Shown piece after piece: positions 13,964-21,352 of a stretch of 26,003 nt of DNA. The stretch comes from JBKJML01 sp046596415. Lineage in GTDB: Bacteria; Actinomycetota; Thermoleophilia; Gaiellales; Gaiellaceae. Position numbers and translations under genes: made by a program. Where the stretch lies: positions 1-26,003 of the forward strand of contig JBKJML010000153.1 in NCBI GenBank assembly GCA_046596415.1, written 5' to 3'. Position 1 is the first letter of the stretch; each line of letters begins with the position of its first letter. A model generated the notes under the pieces. That model did not search any database, was not told the origin of the DNA, and saw only the letters and a program-made list of their open reading frames with translations.

Positions 13964-16690
13964 ATGAGCGCTATCCCGAATGACATCCCACTCGAGGAGG
14001 CCCGGCCCGGAGCCGCTCCCAGGCTCGCCCCGAAGGCGCTCGTCTACTACGCCGTCGTGGCCGCCGTGACCGGCGGGATCGCCGCGCTCCTCGTGCCGCG
14101 GCTCGGTGCGCAGACCGAAGACTGGGCGACGTTCGTCGTACTCGCGCTCGCGGCGGCCGCGGCGCAGCTCTTCGTCGTGCGGATGCCACCGAAGAGCTAC
14201 CACATGACAGGCGTGTTCCTGATCCCGGCGGCGCTGCTTCTGCCGCCTGAGTTCGTCGTGCTCGTCGCGCTCGTCCAGCATCTCCCCGAATGGCTCAAGA
14301 GTCGCTCGGCCTGGTACATCCAGAGCTTCAACATCTTCGACTACACACTCGCGACGCTCGCCGCGTGGGGCGTGGCCCAACTCGTGCGCAGCGCCGATGG
14401 GCTCATCCCCAGCGGCGACACGCGCTTCGCGCTCGCGGGCGCGGGAGCGGCGCTCGTCTTCGTGGTCGTCAACGCTGCCGTGATGGCGCCGATGCTTCGT
14501 CTCGGCCGCTCGCACCCGCTGCGGGCGACGTTCGAGGAGATCCCGACCGAGCTCGTGTTCGCCGCGCTCGGCGTCGTCGTGGCCGCCTTCTGGAGCTGGA
14601 ATCCGTGGCTGATCCCGTTTGCGATCGCGCCGCTCCTCTTGATCCACCGGGCCCTCTCGGTGCCGCAACTCCAGGCCGAAGCGCGTGTCGATGCAAAGAC
14701 TGGCCTCTTCAACGCCCGGCATTTCGCCGCCGCGCTGTCAGAAGAGCTCGGCCGCGCCCAGCGCTTCGAGCGGCCGCTGTCGCTGATCATGGCCGACCTC
14801 GACCTGCTGCGTGACATCAACAACACGTACGGGCATCTGGCCGGCGACGCGGTGCTCAAGGGCATTGCCGAGGTCTTCCGGGCCCAGCTCCGTCACTACG
14901 ACGTCCCGGCTCGGTTCGGCGGTGAGGAGTTCTCGATTCTGCTGCCGGAGACACCGGCCGACCAGGCGCTCGAGATCGCCGAGCGGATCCGGCGCGCCGT
15001 CGCCGAGCGGTTGTACGAGGTCGAAACCTCCAGCGAGCCGATCCGCGCCACTGTCTCGATCGGTGTGTCCGCCTACCCGAAGGATGCCGAGGACGCGAAC
15101 GCGCTGATCCACCAGGCCGACCTCGCCGTCTACCGGGCGAAGCTCCAGGGCCGTAACCGCGTCCTCGGGGCCAGCTCGGAGCCATTGATGATGCCGGCCG
15201 ACCGCACCCAGCGACTCGTCTCGGTGCCCGAGGACGGCGACCATACGGCGCCGCTCCCGCGCGTCGAGGAAGTGCTCCCGGAGGAGGAGCGCCGCCAGGC
15301 CGTGCACACCATGCACACGATCCACGGCCCACGCTTCCTCAAGCTTTCAGGCCGACTCGGCGCGATGGTGGGCATCGTGAGCGCAATCGGCTTCGTCGCC
15401 GGCGCGATGGGCCTTGCGCTCGGCGCATCGACGGACATCGTCGGCCTACTCGCAGTGATCGGTCTCGTCGGGATCGGGCAGGCGCTCGCGCTCGAGGTCG
15501 ACGACGGGACGATCTCGGTGAGCGCCGTCGGCGCGCTCGCCGGCGCTGCGCTCTTCGGGCCTCGAGCCGCGCTCCCGCTCGCTCTCGTCACCGCGATCGT
15601 CGAGTGGAGCGCGCGGCGGTCGCCGATCCACCGAGTGCTCTTCAACGTCGGCGCTCTCTCGCTTGCCTCGCTGGCGGCAGCCGGAGCCTTCGCCGTCGGG
15701 TTCGACGGCGGGCTGGGGGAGCTCGTCACGGTGTCCGCAGGGCTCGTCGCTGGCGCTGCGTACTTCGCGGTCAACACCGGCCTGCTCTCCTTTGCGCTCG
15801 CGATCGAGGGCCGCGAGCGTTGGCGGCGTGTTTGGCAAGAGCGTTTCGCCTGGCTCGTGCCGCACTACGTCGTCTACGGCTTCGTCGGTGGCGTGATCGC
15901 GATCGGCTACCACGCGGCGGGGCTCTACGCGCTCGCCGTCTTCGCCGTGCCGTTGCTGCTGATGCGCAAGACCCAGGAGGCGTATCTCTCGCATACGCGG
16001 CGCAGCGCGCAGAAGCTGCGCCAGGCCGCCGAGACGATCCACACCCAGAACGTCTCACTCGAGCAGGCGAACCGGCTGCTGAAGGAGCGTTCGACGGCCG
16101 CCATGGAGAGCCTCTCGGCAACAGTGGATGCCCGCGACGCATACACGGCCGGCCATTCGCGCCGTGTGCAGCAGCTGGCGCTCGCGATCGGCCGTGAGTT
16201 GGCGCTCTCGCAGGCGGAGCTCGACCTGCTCGGGCACGCAGCGCTCTTCCACGACATCGGCAAGCTCGCGATTCCCGATTCGATCCTGCTCAAGCCTGCG
16301 AGCCTGACCGAGGACGAGTGGGTGATCATGCAGCGGCACGCGGAGGAGGGGGCCAGGATCATCGACCGACTTGGCTTCCTGAACGACGCGGTGCCGTCGA
16401 TCCGCAACCATCACGAGCGCTTCGACGGGACGGGCTACCCCGATCGGCTGGTCGGCGAGGAGATCCCGCTCGGCGCCCGCATCATTCATGTCGCCGACGC
16501 GCTCGACTCGATGCTGACGACGCGGATCTACCGGGCGGCCAGGCCGCTCGAGGAGGCGCTGGAAGAGCTCCGTAACGCCTCCGGCAGCCAGTTCTGCCCC
16601 CGCTGTGTCACGGCGCTCGAGCGGATCCTGCCGGCCGAGGAGGCCCTACGGGAGTCGCCGCGGTCGCCGCAGCTGATTGCAGCCTCGTAG
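13964..16690 (+). CDS. Membrane c-di-GMP enzyme: sensor-GGDEF-sensor-HD-GYP
   Basis: 908 residues in four parts. (1) A multi-spanning membrane block at about 25-230. (2) A GGDEF diguanylate cyclase domain at about 240-402 with an intact GGEEF (319-323), DLDLLRDINN and SIGVSAYP. (3) A second membrane block at about 463-668. (4) A coiled-coil linker (about 675-715) and an HD-GYP phosphodiesterase domain (about 717-890) with H763-D764 in FHDIGK and HHERFDGTGYP at 816-826. It could therefore both make and hydrolyse c-di-GMP. The two membrane blocks align with each other without gaps over 40 residues. ATG 13964 is chosen; in-frame TTG 13886 would add 26 residues but lacks a ribosome site. Which activity dominates cannot be told. 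Confidence 0.92.
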   Translation: MSAIPNDIPLEEARPGAAPRLAPKALVYYAVVAAVTGGIAALLVPRLGAQTEDWATFVVLALAAAAAQLFVVRMPPKSYHMTGVFLIPAALLLPPEFVVLVALVQHLPEWLKSRSAWYIQSFNIFDYTLATLAAWGVAQLVRSADGLIPSGDTRFALAGAGAALVFVVVNAAVMAPMLRLGRSHPLRATFEEIPTELVFAALGVVVAAFWSWNPWLIPFAIAPLLLIHRALSVPQLQAEARVDAKTGLFNARHFAAALSEELGRAQRFERPLSLIMADLDLLRDINNTYGHLAGDAVLKGIAEVFRAQLRHYDVPARFGGEEFSILLPETPADQALEIAERIRRAVAERLYEVETSSEPIRATVSIGVSAYPKDAEDANALIHQADLAVYRAKLQGRNRVLGASSEPLMMPADRTQRLVSVPEDGDHTAPLPRVEEVLPEEERRQAVHTMHTIHGPRFLKLSGRLGAMVGIVSAIGFVAGAMGLALGASTDIVGLLAVIGLVGIGQALALEVDDGTISVSAVGALAGAALFGPRAALPLALVTAIVEWSARRSPIHRVLFNVGALSLASLAAAGAFAVGFDGGLGELVTVSAGLVAGAAYFAVNTGLLSFALAIEGRERWRRVWQERFAWLVPHYVVYGFVGGVIAIGYHAAGLYALAVFAVPLLLMRKTQEAYLSHTRRSAQKLRQAAETIHTQNVSLEQANRLLKERSTAAMESLSATVDARDAYTAGHSRRVQQLALAIGRELALSQAELDLLGHAALFHDIGKLAIPDSILLKPASLTEDEWVIMQRHAEEGARIIDRLGFLNDAVPSIRNHHERFDGTGYPDRLVGEEIPLGARIIHVADALDSMLTTRIYRAARPLEEALEELRNASGSQFCPRCVTALERILPAEEALRESPRSPQLIAAS

Positions 16691-16719
16691 CACCCAAAAC
16701 CAGCACCGCTCGCGCGGTC

Positions 16720-16747
16720 TTGCATTTTGCGTAGGTTGCTCTAGACT
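16720..16747 (+). promoter_or_regulatory. Promoter of the HEAR-repeat gene (leaderless)
   Basis: TTGCAT (16720-16725), a 16-nt spacer, then TAGACT (16742-16747), 6 nt before ATG 16754. This is the most complete -35/-10 pair in the window. No ribosome site is present, so transcription probably starts at the ATG. Confidence 0.65.
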
Positions 16748-16753
16748 CTTTGC

Positions 16754-17440
16754 ATGGCACGAGCCCGCCGGCATCCGGCGGTAGCGGGCATCGACGCGGA
16801 CGCACTGGCTGAGTTCCAGGCAGGCATCCGCAAGCGCTACTCCAACGAGCAGATCCTCGAGGAATTGCGCGCCTGCGCGGACCGGCTCGGGCGCTCGCCG
16901 ACGATGCGTGAGTTCGCGGCCGATCCGGGGACGCAGGTGCATCCACAAACCGTGATCGAGCATTTCGGGACGTGGAACGCGGCGAAGCGCGAGGCGGGCC
17001 TCGTACCGCGCCGCTTCGCGACACGAGACGAGCTCCTCGGGCGCCTGCGCGCACTAGGAGTGGAGCTCGGTCGCACGCCGACGGCGCGCGACGTCGACGA
17101 GCGCAAGGGCTCGATCCCCTCCAAGTCGCTGCTCTGGCACACATTCGGCTCGCTCGCGAACGCGCTACGGGAGGCCGGGTTCGACGTTCCGATCGGCGAG
17201 GAGCGCCTCGAGCGAGCCGTGGAACAGGGCGGTGTCCTGGCGCGACGGCTTGGCCGGCTCCCGAAGATGGCCGATTGGAAGGCGGCGCGGACGGACGACC
17301 CCTCGCTTTTGACCGAGTGGCAGGTCTACCGGATGGTCGATATCCAGCCGGGTACCTGGTCGGCGTTTCAGTTCCTCGTGCGTGAGCGGCTGCGCGACGA
17401 GGGCGTCGGCGTCGCGCCCGATGGCTCGCTGCTCGGTTAG
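16754..17440 (+). CDS. Protein of homing-endonuclease-associated repeats (HEAR), no nuclease domain
   Basis: 228 residues made of repeats of the homing endonuclease-associated type (Pfam HNH_repeat family). Repeat 1 (29-83) runs from YSNEQILEELRACADRLGRSPT to HFGTWNAAKREAGL; repeat 2 (88-143) from RDELLGRLRALGVELGRTPT to TFGSLANALREAGF; a degenerate third copy fills about 149-215 (LGRLPKMADW...GTWSAFQFL). Such repeats are thought to bind DNA. No HNH, GIY-YIG or LAGLIDADG motif is present, so a regulator or nucleoid-associated role is more likely than a nuclease; this is inference. It starts leaderless from a good promoter and ends convergently with the amidotransferase gene, stops interlocked in TTAG. 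Confidence 0.8.
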   Translation: MARARRHPAVAGIDADALAEFQAGIRKRYSNEQILEELRACADRLGRSPTMREFAADPGTQVHPQTVIEHFGTWNAAKREAGLVPRRFATRDELLGRLRALGVELGRTPTARDVDERKGSIPSKSLLWHTFGSLANALREAGFDVPIGEERLERAVEQGGVLARRLGRLPKMADWKAARTDDPSLLTEWQVYRMVDIQPGTWSAFQFLVRERLRDEGVGVAPDGSLLG

Positions 17441-18237
17441 AGCGCTGCGGCGCCTGCGAGGGCAGCCAGCCGGGTGAGGCAGAACTTGCCCTCCTCCGGC
17501 GCGCGCACGGCGGGGAGAATCGTCTCCTCGACGTACGAGCGGTCGGGATGGAAGCGCTCGACGCGTGCGATCCGGCCGTCCTCGGCGTGAAGGAGCGAGC
17601 CCTCCTGGACCTCGTTCTTGCGCAGCGTCATCCGCAGTGTGTTCTCGACTACCTCGAGTGCGACGCGGGTCGAGGCGAAGAAGACCTCACGGGAGCCGGT
17701 GCCGATCCACAGGGGTCGTCCGACAGCGCGCGCGAGAAAGAGCGTGGCAGGGCGCCGCTCGTCGAGCCAGGCGGCTGCCATCGCGCCGTGGAGCTCTGCG
17801 AGCGACTCGACCTCGCCCTCGCTGTGCTCGACGAGCGCGAAGATCGCCTCGGAGTCGACCGTCATCTCCGGCTCGGCGTGCTGGAAGCGGTAGCGCGCGA
17901 AGATCTCCTCGTCGTTGACGATGATCCCGTTGTGGATCCCGACCACCGCCCCGTGCCGGATCGGGTGGTTGTTCGCTTCGATCGTCGGGTGGCCCTTGGT
18001 GTAGTCGCGGACGTGCACGAGCGCGTGCAGGGCGCCCTGCGGGACATCGACGTGCTCGAGGAGCTCGCTGGCGCCCGACCGACGCTTGTGGATCGTGACG
18101 GGCGCAGAGGACGCCCTGTGGGCGTAGCCGACCGCGTCGGCGCCGCGCTCGGCGATCCCGGCCAGGAGAGCCTGCGCAGCGAACGTCCGATCGACGCTCG
18201 ATTCCGGGCTCAGGCTATAACCGGCGATTCCGCACAC
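17437..18237 (-). CDS. Stand-alone class II glutamine amidotransferase domain protein
   Basis: 266-residue Ntn-hydrolase glutaminase of the GlmS/PurF N-terminal type. The start MCGIAGYSL leaves C2 as N-terminal nucleophile after Met removal. Other family marks are RGADAVGYA, the NNHPIRHGAVVGIHNGIIVND segment that lines the glutamine site, and VDSEAIFALVEH. No SIS or phosphoribosyltransferase synthase domain follows; the C-terminal 60 residues are not recognised. The ammonia acceptor is therefore unknown, and a partner synthase elsewhere is possible. GTG start; a TAGGAT box lies 8 nt upstream, with no ribosome site. Confidence 0.85.
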   Translation of the reverse strand: MCGIAGYSLSPESSVDRTFAAQALLAGIAERGADAVGYAHRASSAPVTIHKRRSGASELLEHVDVPQGALHALVHVRDYTKGHPTIEANNHPIRHGAVVGIHNGIIVNDEEIFARYRFQHAEPEMTVDSEAIFALVEHSEGEVESLAELHGAMAAAWLDERRPATLFLARAVGRPLWIGTGSREVFFASTRVALEVVENTLRMTLRKNEVQEGSLLHAEDGRIARVERFHPDRSYVEETILPAVRAPEEGKFCLTRLAALAGAAAL

Positions 18238-18245
18238 GGTGTCTC

Positions 18246-18251
18246 ATCCTA
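18246..18251 (-). promoter_or_regulatory. -10 box for leaderless amidotransferase gene
   Basis: On the minus strand TAGGAT lies 8 nt before GTG 18237. It fits TANNNT and there is no ribosome site. Confidence 0.5.
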
Positions 18252-18336
18252 GGTTGACGGCCGGCCAAGGCGACCTTTCCGACTCGTAAGTAGTAGACGC
18301 TGCTCGAGAAGGTGAAGTTTGTAAGGAATCTGCACT

Positions 18337-18342
18337 TAGGTT
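18337..18342 (+). promoter_or_regulatory. Possible -10 box upstream of plus-strand sigma factor
   Basis: TAGGTT fits TANNNT and would start transcription near 18349, leaving a leader of about 65 nt before ATG 18415. No -35 match at normal spacing was found. The rest of the 177-nt divergent gap shows nothing further. Confidence 0.3.
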
Positions 18343-18414
18343 CGTGGCGACGTCCTCGATCCCTCGCGACTTTTCGCTCAAGCCGGCGAAGCAACGCGCC
18401 GATAGAGCCGGCAG

Positions 18415-19398
18415 ATGGAGCAGCAACCCCTCGCCGACTACCCGCTCGAGGACGCCAAGCTTGAGCGGCGCCTCGAGCTTCTGCCTGCGCCTGACGAGCC
18501 GGACACAGAGTCGGACGAGCTTGTCGAGGTGGGGGAGGAGGAGGAGGACGACGAGGCGCCGATCGTCGTGCTCGAGGCCACCCAGGATCCGCTCAAGCTC
18601 TACGTCCGCCAGATCGGGGACGGGCGCCTCCTGACACCCGCCGAGGAGCGCGAGCTCGCCCGGCGCAAAGATCTCGGCGACGAGGCCGCGAAGCGCAAGC
18701 TGATCGAATCGAACCTGCGGCTCGTGATGTCGATCACACGCCATTACACGAAAGCCGGCGTCCCGCTCCTCGACCTGATCCAGGAGGGGAACCTCGGCTT
18801 GATCCGGGCGGTCGAGAAGTTCGACTACACGATGGGGTACAAGCTCTCCACCTACGCCACCTGGTGGATCCGCCAGGCCGTCAGCCGTGCCCTCACCGAG
18901 CAGGGTCGCACGATCCGGCTGCCCGCGCATGTCGCCGAGCAGGTGCGTCGCGTCACCCGGGCGCGGCGGGTACTCGCCCAGAAGCTGAATCGGGCTCCGA
19001 AGCTCGACGAGATCGCAGTCGAAAGCGGTTTCAGCAGCGAGCGCGTCCAGCAGCTGCTCGAGCTCGTCGAGGACACGCTCAGCCTCGAAACGCCCGTCGG
19101 CGACGGCGAGAGCATGGTCGGTGACCTGATCGAGGATACGAAGTCCGACCAGCCCGACGTGCAGACGGCGGAGCGGCTGCGCGCCCGCGAGCTCTCCGAG
19201 GCGATGAAGCGCCTCAACCCGCGCATGCGACACGTGCTGGCCGAGCGATTCGGCCTGAACGGCCGTACACCGCAGACGCTCGAGGAGGTGGGCGTCGGGC
19301 TCGGAATCACACGCGAGCGCGTGCGTCAGATCGAGTCTCGGGCCCTGCGCGAGCTGAGAGTGGTTGCGCCGGGGCTCGAGCTGTACCTGACCCCCTGA
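18415..19398 (+). CDS. Sigma-70 family RNA polymerase sigma factor (group 1/2, acidic N-terminus)
   Basis: 327 residues. After an acidic stretch (EVGEEEEDDEA, about 38-48) comes region 1.2 (DPLKLYVRQIG), region 2 with LIQEGNLGLIRAVEKFDY and STYATWWIRQAV (core binding and -10 recognition), region 3 (LPAHVAEQVRRVTRARR) and region 4 with the helix-turn-helix LEEVGVGLGITRERVRQIESRALREL. It lacks a recognisable region 1.1, and RLPAH replaces the usual R(I/M)PVH, suggesting a group 2 alternative factor, but this is not certain. The start is the ATG giving the full acidic N-terminus. A PHP gene follows 13-16 nt downstream. Confidence 0.9.
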   Translation: MEQQPLADYPLEDAKLERRLELLPAPDEPDTESDELVEVGEEEEDDEAPIVVLEATQDPLKLYVRQIGDGRLLTPAEERELARRKDLGDEAAKRKLIESNLRLVMSITRHYTKAGVPLLDLIQEGNLGLIRAVEKFDYTMGYKLSTYATWWIRQAVSRALTEQGRTIRLPAHVAEQVRRVTRARRVLAQKLNRAPKLDEIAVESGFSSERVQQLLELVEDTLSLETPVGDGESMVGDLIEDTKSDQPDVQTAERLRARELSEAMKRLNPRMRHVLAERFGLNGRTPQTLEEVGVGLGITRERVRQIESRALRELRVVAPGLELYLTP

Positions 19399-19402
19399 TC
19401 GC

Positions 19403-19408
19403 TACCCT
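19403..19408 (+). promoter_or_regulatory. -10 box for PHP gene
   Basis: TACCCT fits TANNNT and ends 6 nt before GTG 19415, just after the sigma-factor stop at 19398. Confidence 0.4.
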
Positions 19409-19414
19409 CGGGTG

Positions 19415-20158
19415 GTGCCTCTGTTCGTCGACTGTCACAGCCACGTCTGCCCCTCTGGCGACGACGGCGCATCCTCGGTCGCAGAAGGCGCGATCCTTGC
19501 TCGTGCAGCCGCGCGCCGGGGAACCGGCGTTCTGTTCGCGACGCCGCACGTCTGGCCGCACCTGACCCTGACCGAGGAGCGGGAGCGGCGGATACGTCAC
19601 GCCTTCGAGGAGCTCGCGCCCGTAGCCGGGCTCGAGCTGCGGCTCGGCTTCGAGTTGACTCCCTCGCCCGCCCTGCTCGAGGACGACCCGCGCCGGTACA
19701 AGCTCGAGGGCACCGGCTGCGTGTTGATGGAGGCGCCGTTCAGCGACGATCTCGACGTGCTCGAGCGGCTCGCCGAGCACACCGTGGCGGCCGGCCTGCG
19801 GCCGGTGATCGGGCATCCGGAGCGTGCCGCTGAGGTGCTGGCGAGGCCCACGCTGGCGGCGGGCCTCGCCGAGCGGGGCTGGCTGCTGCAGGTGAACGCA
19901 ACCTCGCTCCTCGGCCGGCACGGGATCTCGAGCCGCGAGCTCGCCTGGGACCTGCTCGAGCGGAGCATCGCCTCGCTCGTTGCCTCGGACGGCCACCGGC
20001 AAGCGCGACCGCCCCACCTCGACGAGGCCTACGCGGCGGTGCGTGAGCGGCTGGGGGAGGCTGCCGACCGGTTCTTCGACGGGAGCGCGTTGGGCGTGCG
20101 CGCCGACGGGCTCAGTGCCCGATCGACTCCATCTCCCGCAGCGACGCCAGACGCTTGA
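19415..20158 (+). CDS. PHP-domain phosphatase, CpsB/CapC (YwqE)-like
   Basis: 247-residue PHP metallohydrolase. Metal-binding elements are visible: FVDCHSHVCPSGDDGASS near the start, ATPHVWPH, the GFELTPSP strand, GHPERAAEV and VASDGH. This set resembles Mn-dependent tyrosine-protein phosphatases of capsule operons (CpsB/YwqE), though the family's usual ASDAH is ASDGH here. Substrate unknown; no polysaccharide genes adjoin. GTG 19415 is preferred to GTG 19412 because it lies 6 nt after a TACCCT box. The last 15 codons, a Ser/Pro/Ala tail, lie antisense to the 3' end of the minus-strand sigma gene (47-bp overlap). Confidence 0.82.
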   Translation: MPLFVDCHSHVCPSGDDGASSVAEGAILARAAARRGTGVLFATPHVWPHLTLTEERERRIRHAFEELAPVAGLELRLGFELTPSPALLEDDPRRYKLEGTGCVLMEAPFSDDLDVLERLAEHTVAAGLRPVIGHPERAAEVLARPTLAAGLAERGWLLQVNATSLLGRHGISSRELAWDLLERSIASLVASDGHRQARPPHLDEAYAAVRERLGEAADRFFDGSALGVRADGLSARSTPSPAATPDA

Positions 20159-21173
20159 GCGAGTCGAGCTCGATCTGGCGGACGCGCTCTCGCGTGATCC
20201 CGAGCCTCCGCCCGATCTCCTCGAGCGTCTTCGGCTCCGAGTCGGCGAGCCCGTAGCGCAGCACGACGACCTGTCGCTCGCGGTCGGGGAGCGCCTCGAG
20301 CGCCAGCGCCAGCGCCTGACTGCGCAGGGACACCTCGACCTCCTCCTCGGGCAGCGGGTCGTTACCGGCCACGAAGTCCCCGAAAACGGCATCGTCGGTC
20401 TCGCCGACGGGCTGGTCGAGACTCGTCGAGGCACGGGCGGCCGCGCGCACCTCGATCGCCTGCTGCAGCGGCAGCGACGCCTCCTCGGCGATCTCCTCGA
20501 GCGTCGGCTCACGGCCGAGTTGCGTCCAGAGCGTCCGCTCGGCACGGTTCATCTTCTGGAGCCGCTCGACGATGTGGACGGGCATCCGGATCGTGCGCGC
20601 CTTGTCTGCGAGCGCGCGCGCCACCGCCTGCCTGATCCACCAGGTGGCGTAGGTGGAGAACTTGAAGCCACGGCGCCAGTCGAACTTCTCGACCGCCCGG
20701 ATCAAGCCGAGCGTCCCTTCCTGGATCAGGTCGAGAAACGGCAGGCCCTGGTTGCGGTAGTTCTTGGCGATCGAGACGACGAGGCGGAGATTCGCCTGGA
20801 TCATCGCCTGCTTGGCCTGCATGTCGCCGGCCTCGATGCGCTTGGCAAGCGTCACCTCCTGAGCGGCCGTCAGAAGCTGGTGCCGGCCCGCCTCGCGCAG
20901 GAAGAGCTGGAGCGCGTCCGTGGTCGTCTCGGTGGGCGTCGTGGCCGGAGCGGGCGCCGCGGCCTCCGGGGCGGCGGGCGGCCCGTCGACGAGCTCGATC
21001 CCGCGCTGGTCGAGCTCACGGTGGAGCGCTTCGAGCTCGAGCGCGTCCAACTCGTGCAGCTCGACGATCTCGGTCAGGTCGGCCTGGCGAAGCGATCCCG
21101 ACTGCTCCGACGCATCGAGGAGCTGCTTGATCTCCTCGGTGTGGAGCACGTGCTCGATGTCGACCGACGTCAT
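20112..21173 (-). CDS. Sigma-70 family sigma factor with region 1.1 (RpoD/SigA-like)
   Basis: 353 residues. A region 1.1-like start (HVLHTEEIKQLLDASEQSG through ELDQRGIELVD, about 7-57) is followed by an Ala/Pro/Thr linker, region 1.2 (DALQLFLREAG), region 2 (LIQEGTLGLIRAVEKFDW, STYATWWIRQAV), region 3 (RMPVHIVERLQKM) and region 4 (LPDRERQVVVLRYGL, EEIGRRLGITRERVRQIELDSL). Region 1.1 is typical of group 1 primary factors, but whether this is the housekeeping sigma cannot be decided here. ATG 21173 is chosen over in-frame ATGs to 21230 because AAAGGGAGAG lies 4-5 nt upstream. Convergent with the PHP gene. Confidence 0.9.
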   Translation of the reverse strand: MTSVDIEHVLHTEEIKQLLDASEQSGSLRQADLTEIVELHELDALELEALHRELDQRGIELVDGPPAAPEAAAPAPATTPTETTTDALQLFLREAGRHQLLTAAQEVTLAKRIEAGDMQAKQAMIQANLRLVVSIAKNYRNQGLPFLDLIQEGTLGLIRAVEKFDWRRGFKFSTYATWWIRQAVARALADKARTIRMPVHIVERLQKMNRAERTLWTQLGREPTLEEIAEEASLPLQQAIEVRAAARASTSLDQPVGETDDAVFGDFVAGNDPLPEEEVEVSLRSQALALALEALPDRERQVVVLRYGLADSEPKTLEEIGRRLGITRERVRQIELDSLKRLASLREMESIGH

Positions 21174-21256
21174 TGACTCTCCCTTTGGCAGACGTGCAAA
21201 GGCTTGGCACACCTCTTCTCCCATCACCATCCTTCGTTCAAACCCTGATGTCCAGG

Positions 21257-21285
21257 TTGACGCACGATAAGGTGCGTTATGTCAA
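21257..21285. promoter_or_regulatory. Inverted repeat between sigma gene and uppP
   Basis: TTGAC (21257-21261) and GTCAA (21281-21285) bracket a second inverted pair, GCAC (21262-21265) and GTGC (21272-21275). On the minus strand the right end reads TTGACA, a perfect -35 hexamer, about 107 nt before the sigma ATG; no TANNNT lies at the right distance. It could be an operator or part of the sigma promoter. The rest of this 179-nt gap shows no clear gene. Confidence 0.35.
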
Positions 21286-21352
21286 GCTGGAGAATGTTCG
21301 AGCGACAGCCCCTCGGCCCCAGCTCGGCGAGACCTGCCCTGAGCGAGCCGGC

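Noticed and set aside
16754..17440. Active homing endonuclease
   Set aside because: No HNH, GIY-YIG, LAGLIDADG or PD-(D/E)xK motif is present.
18415..21173. WhiG-type sigma as direct partner for the RsiG-like protein
   Set aside because: Both sigma factors have region 1.2 and long group 1/2 features, not the short FliA/WhiG type.
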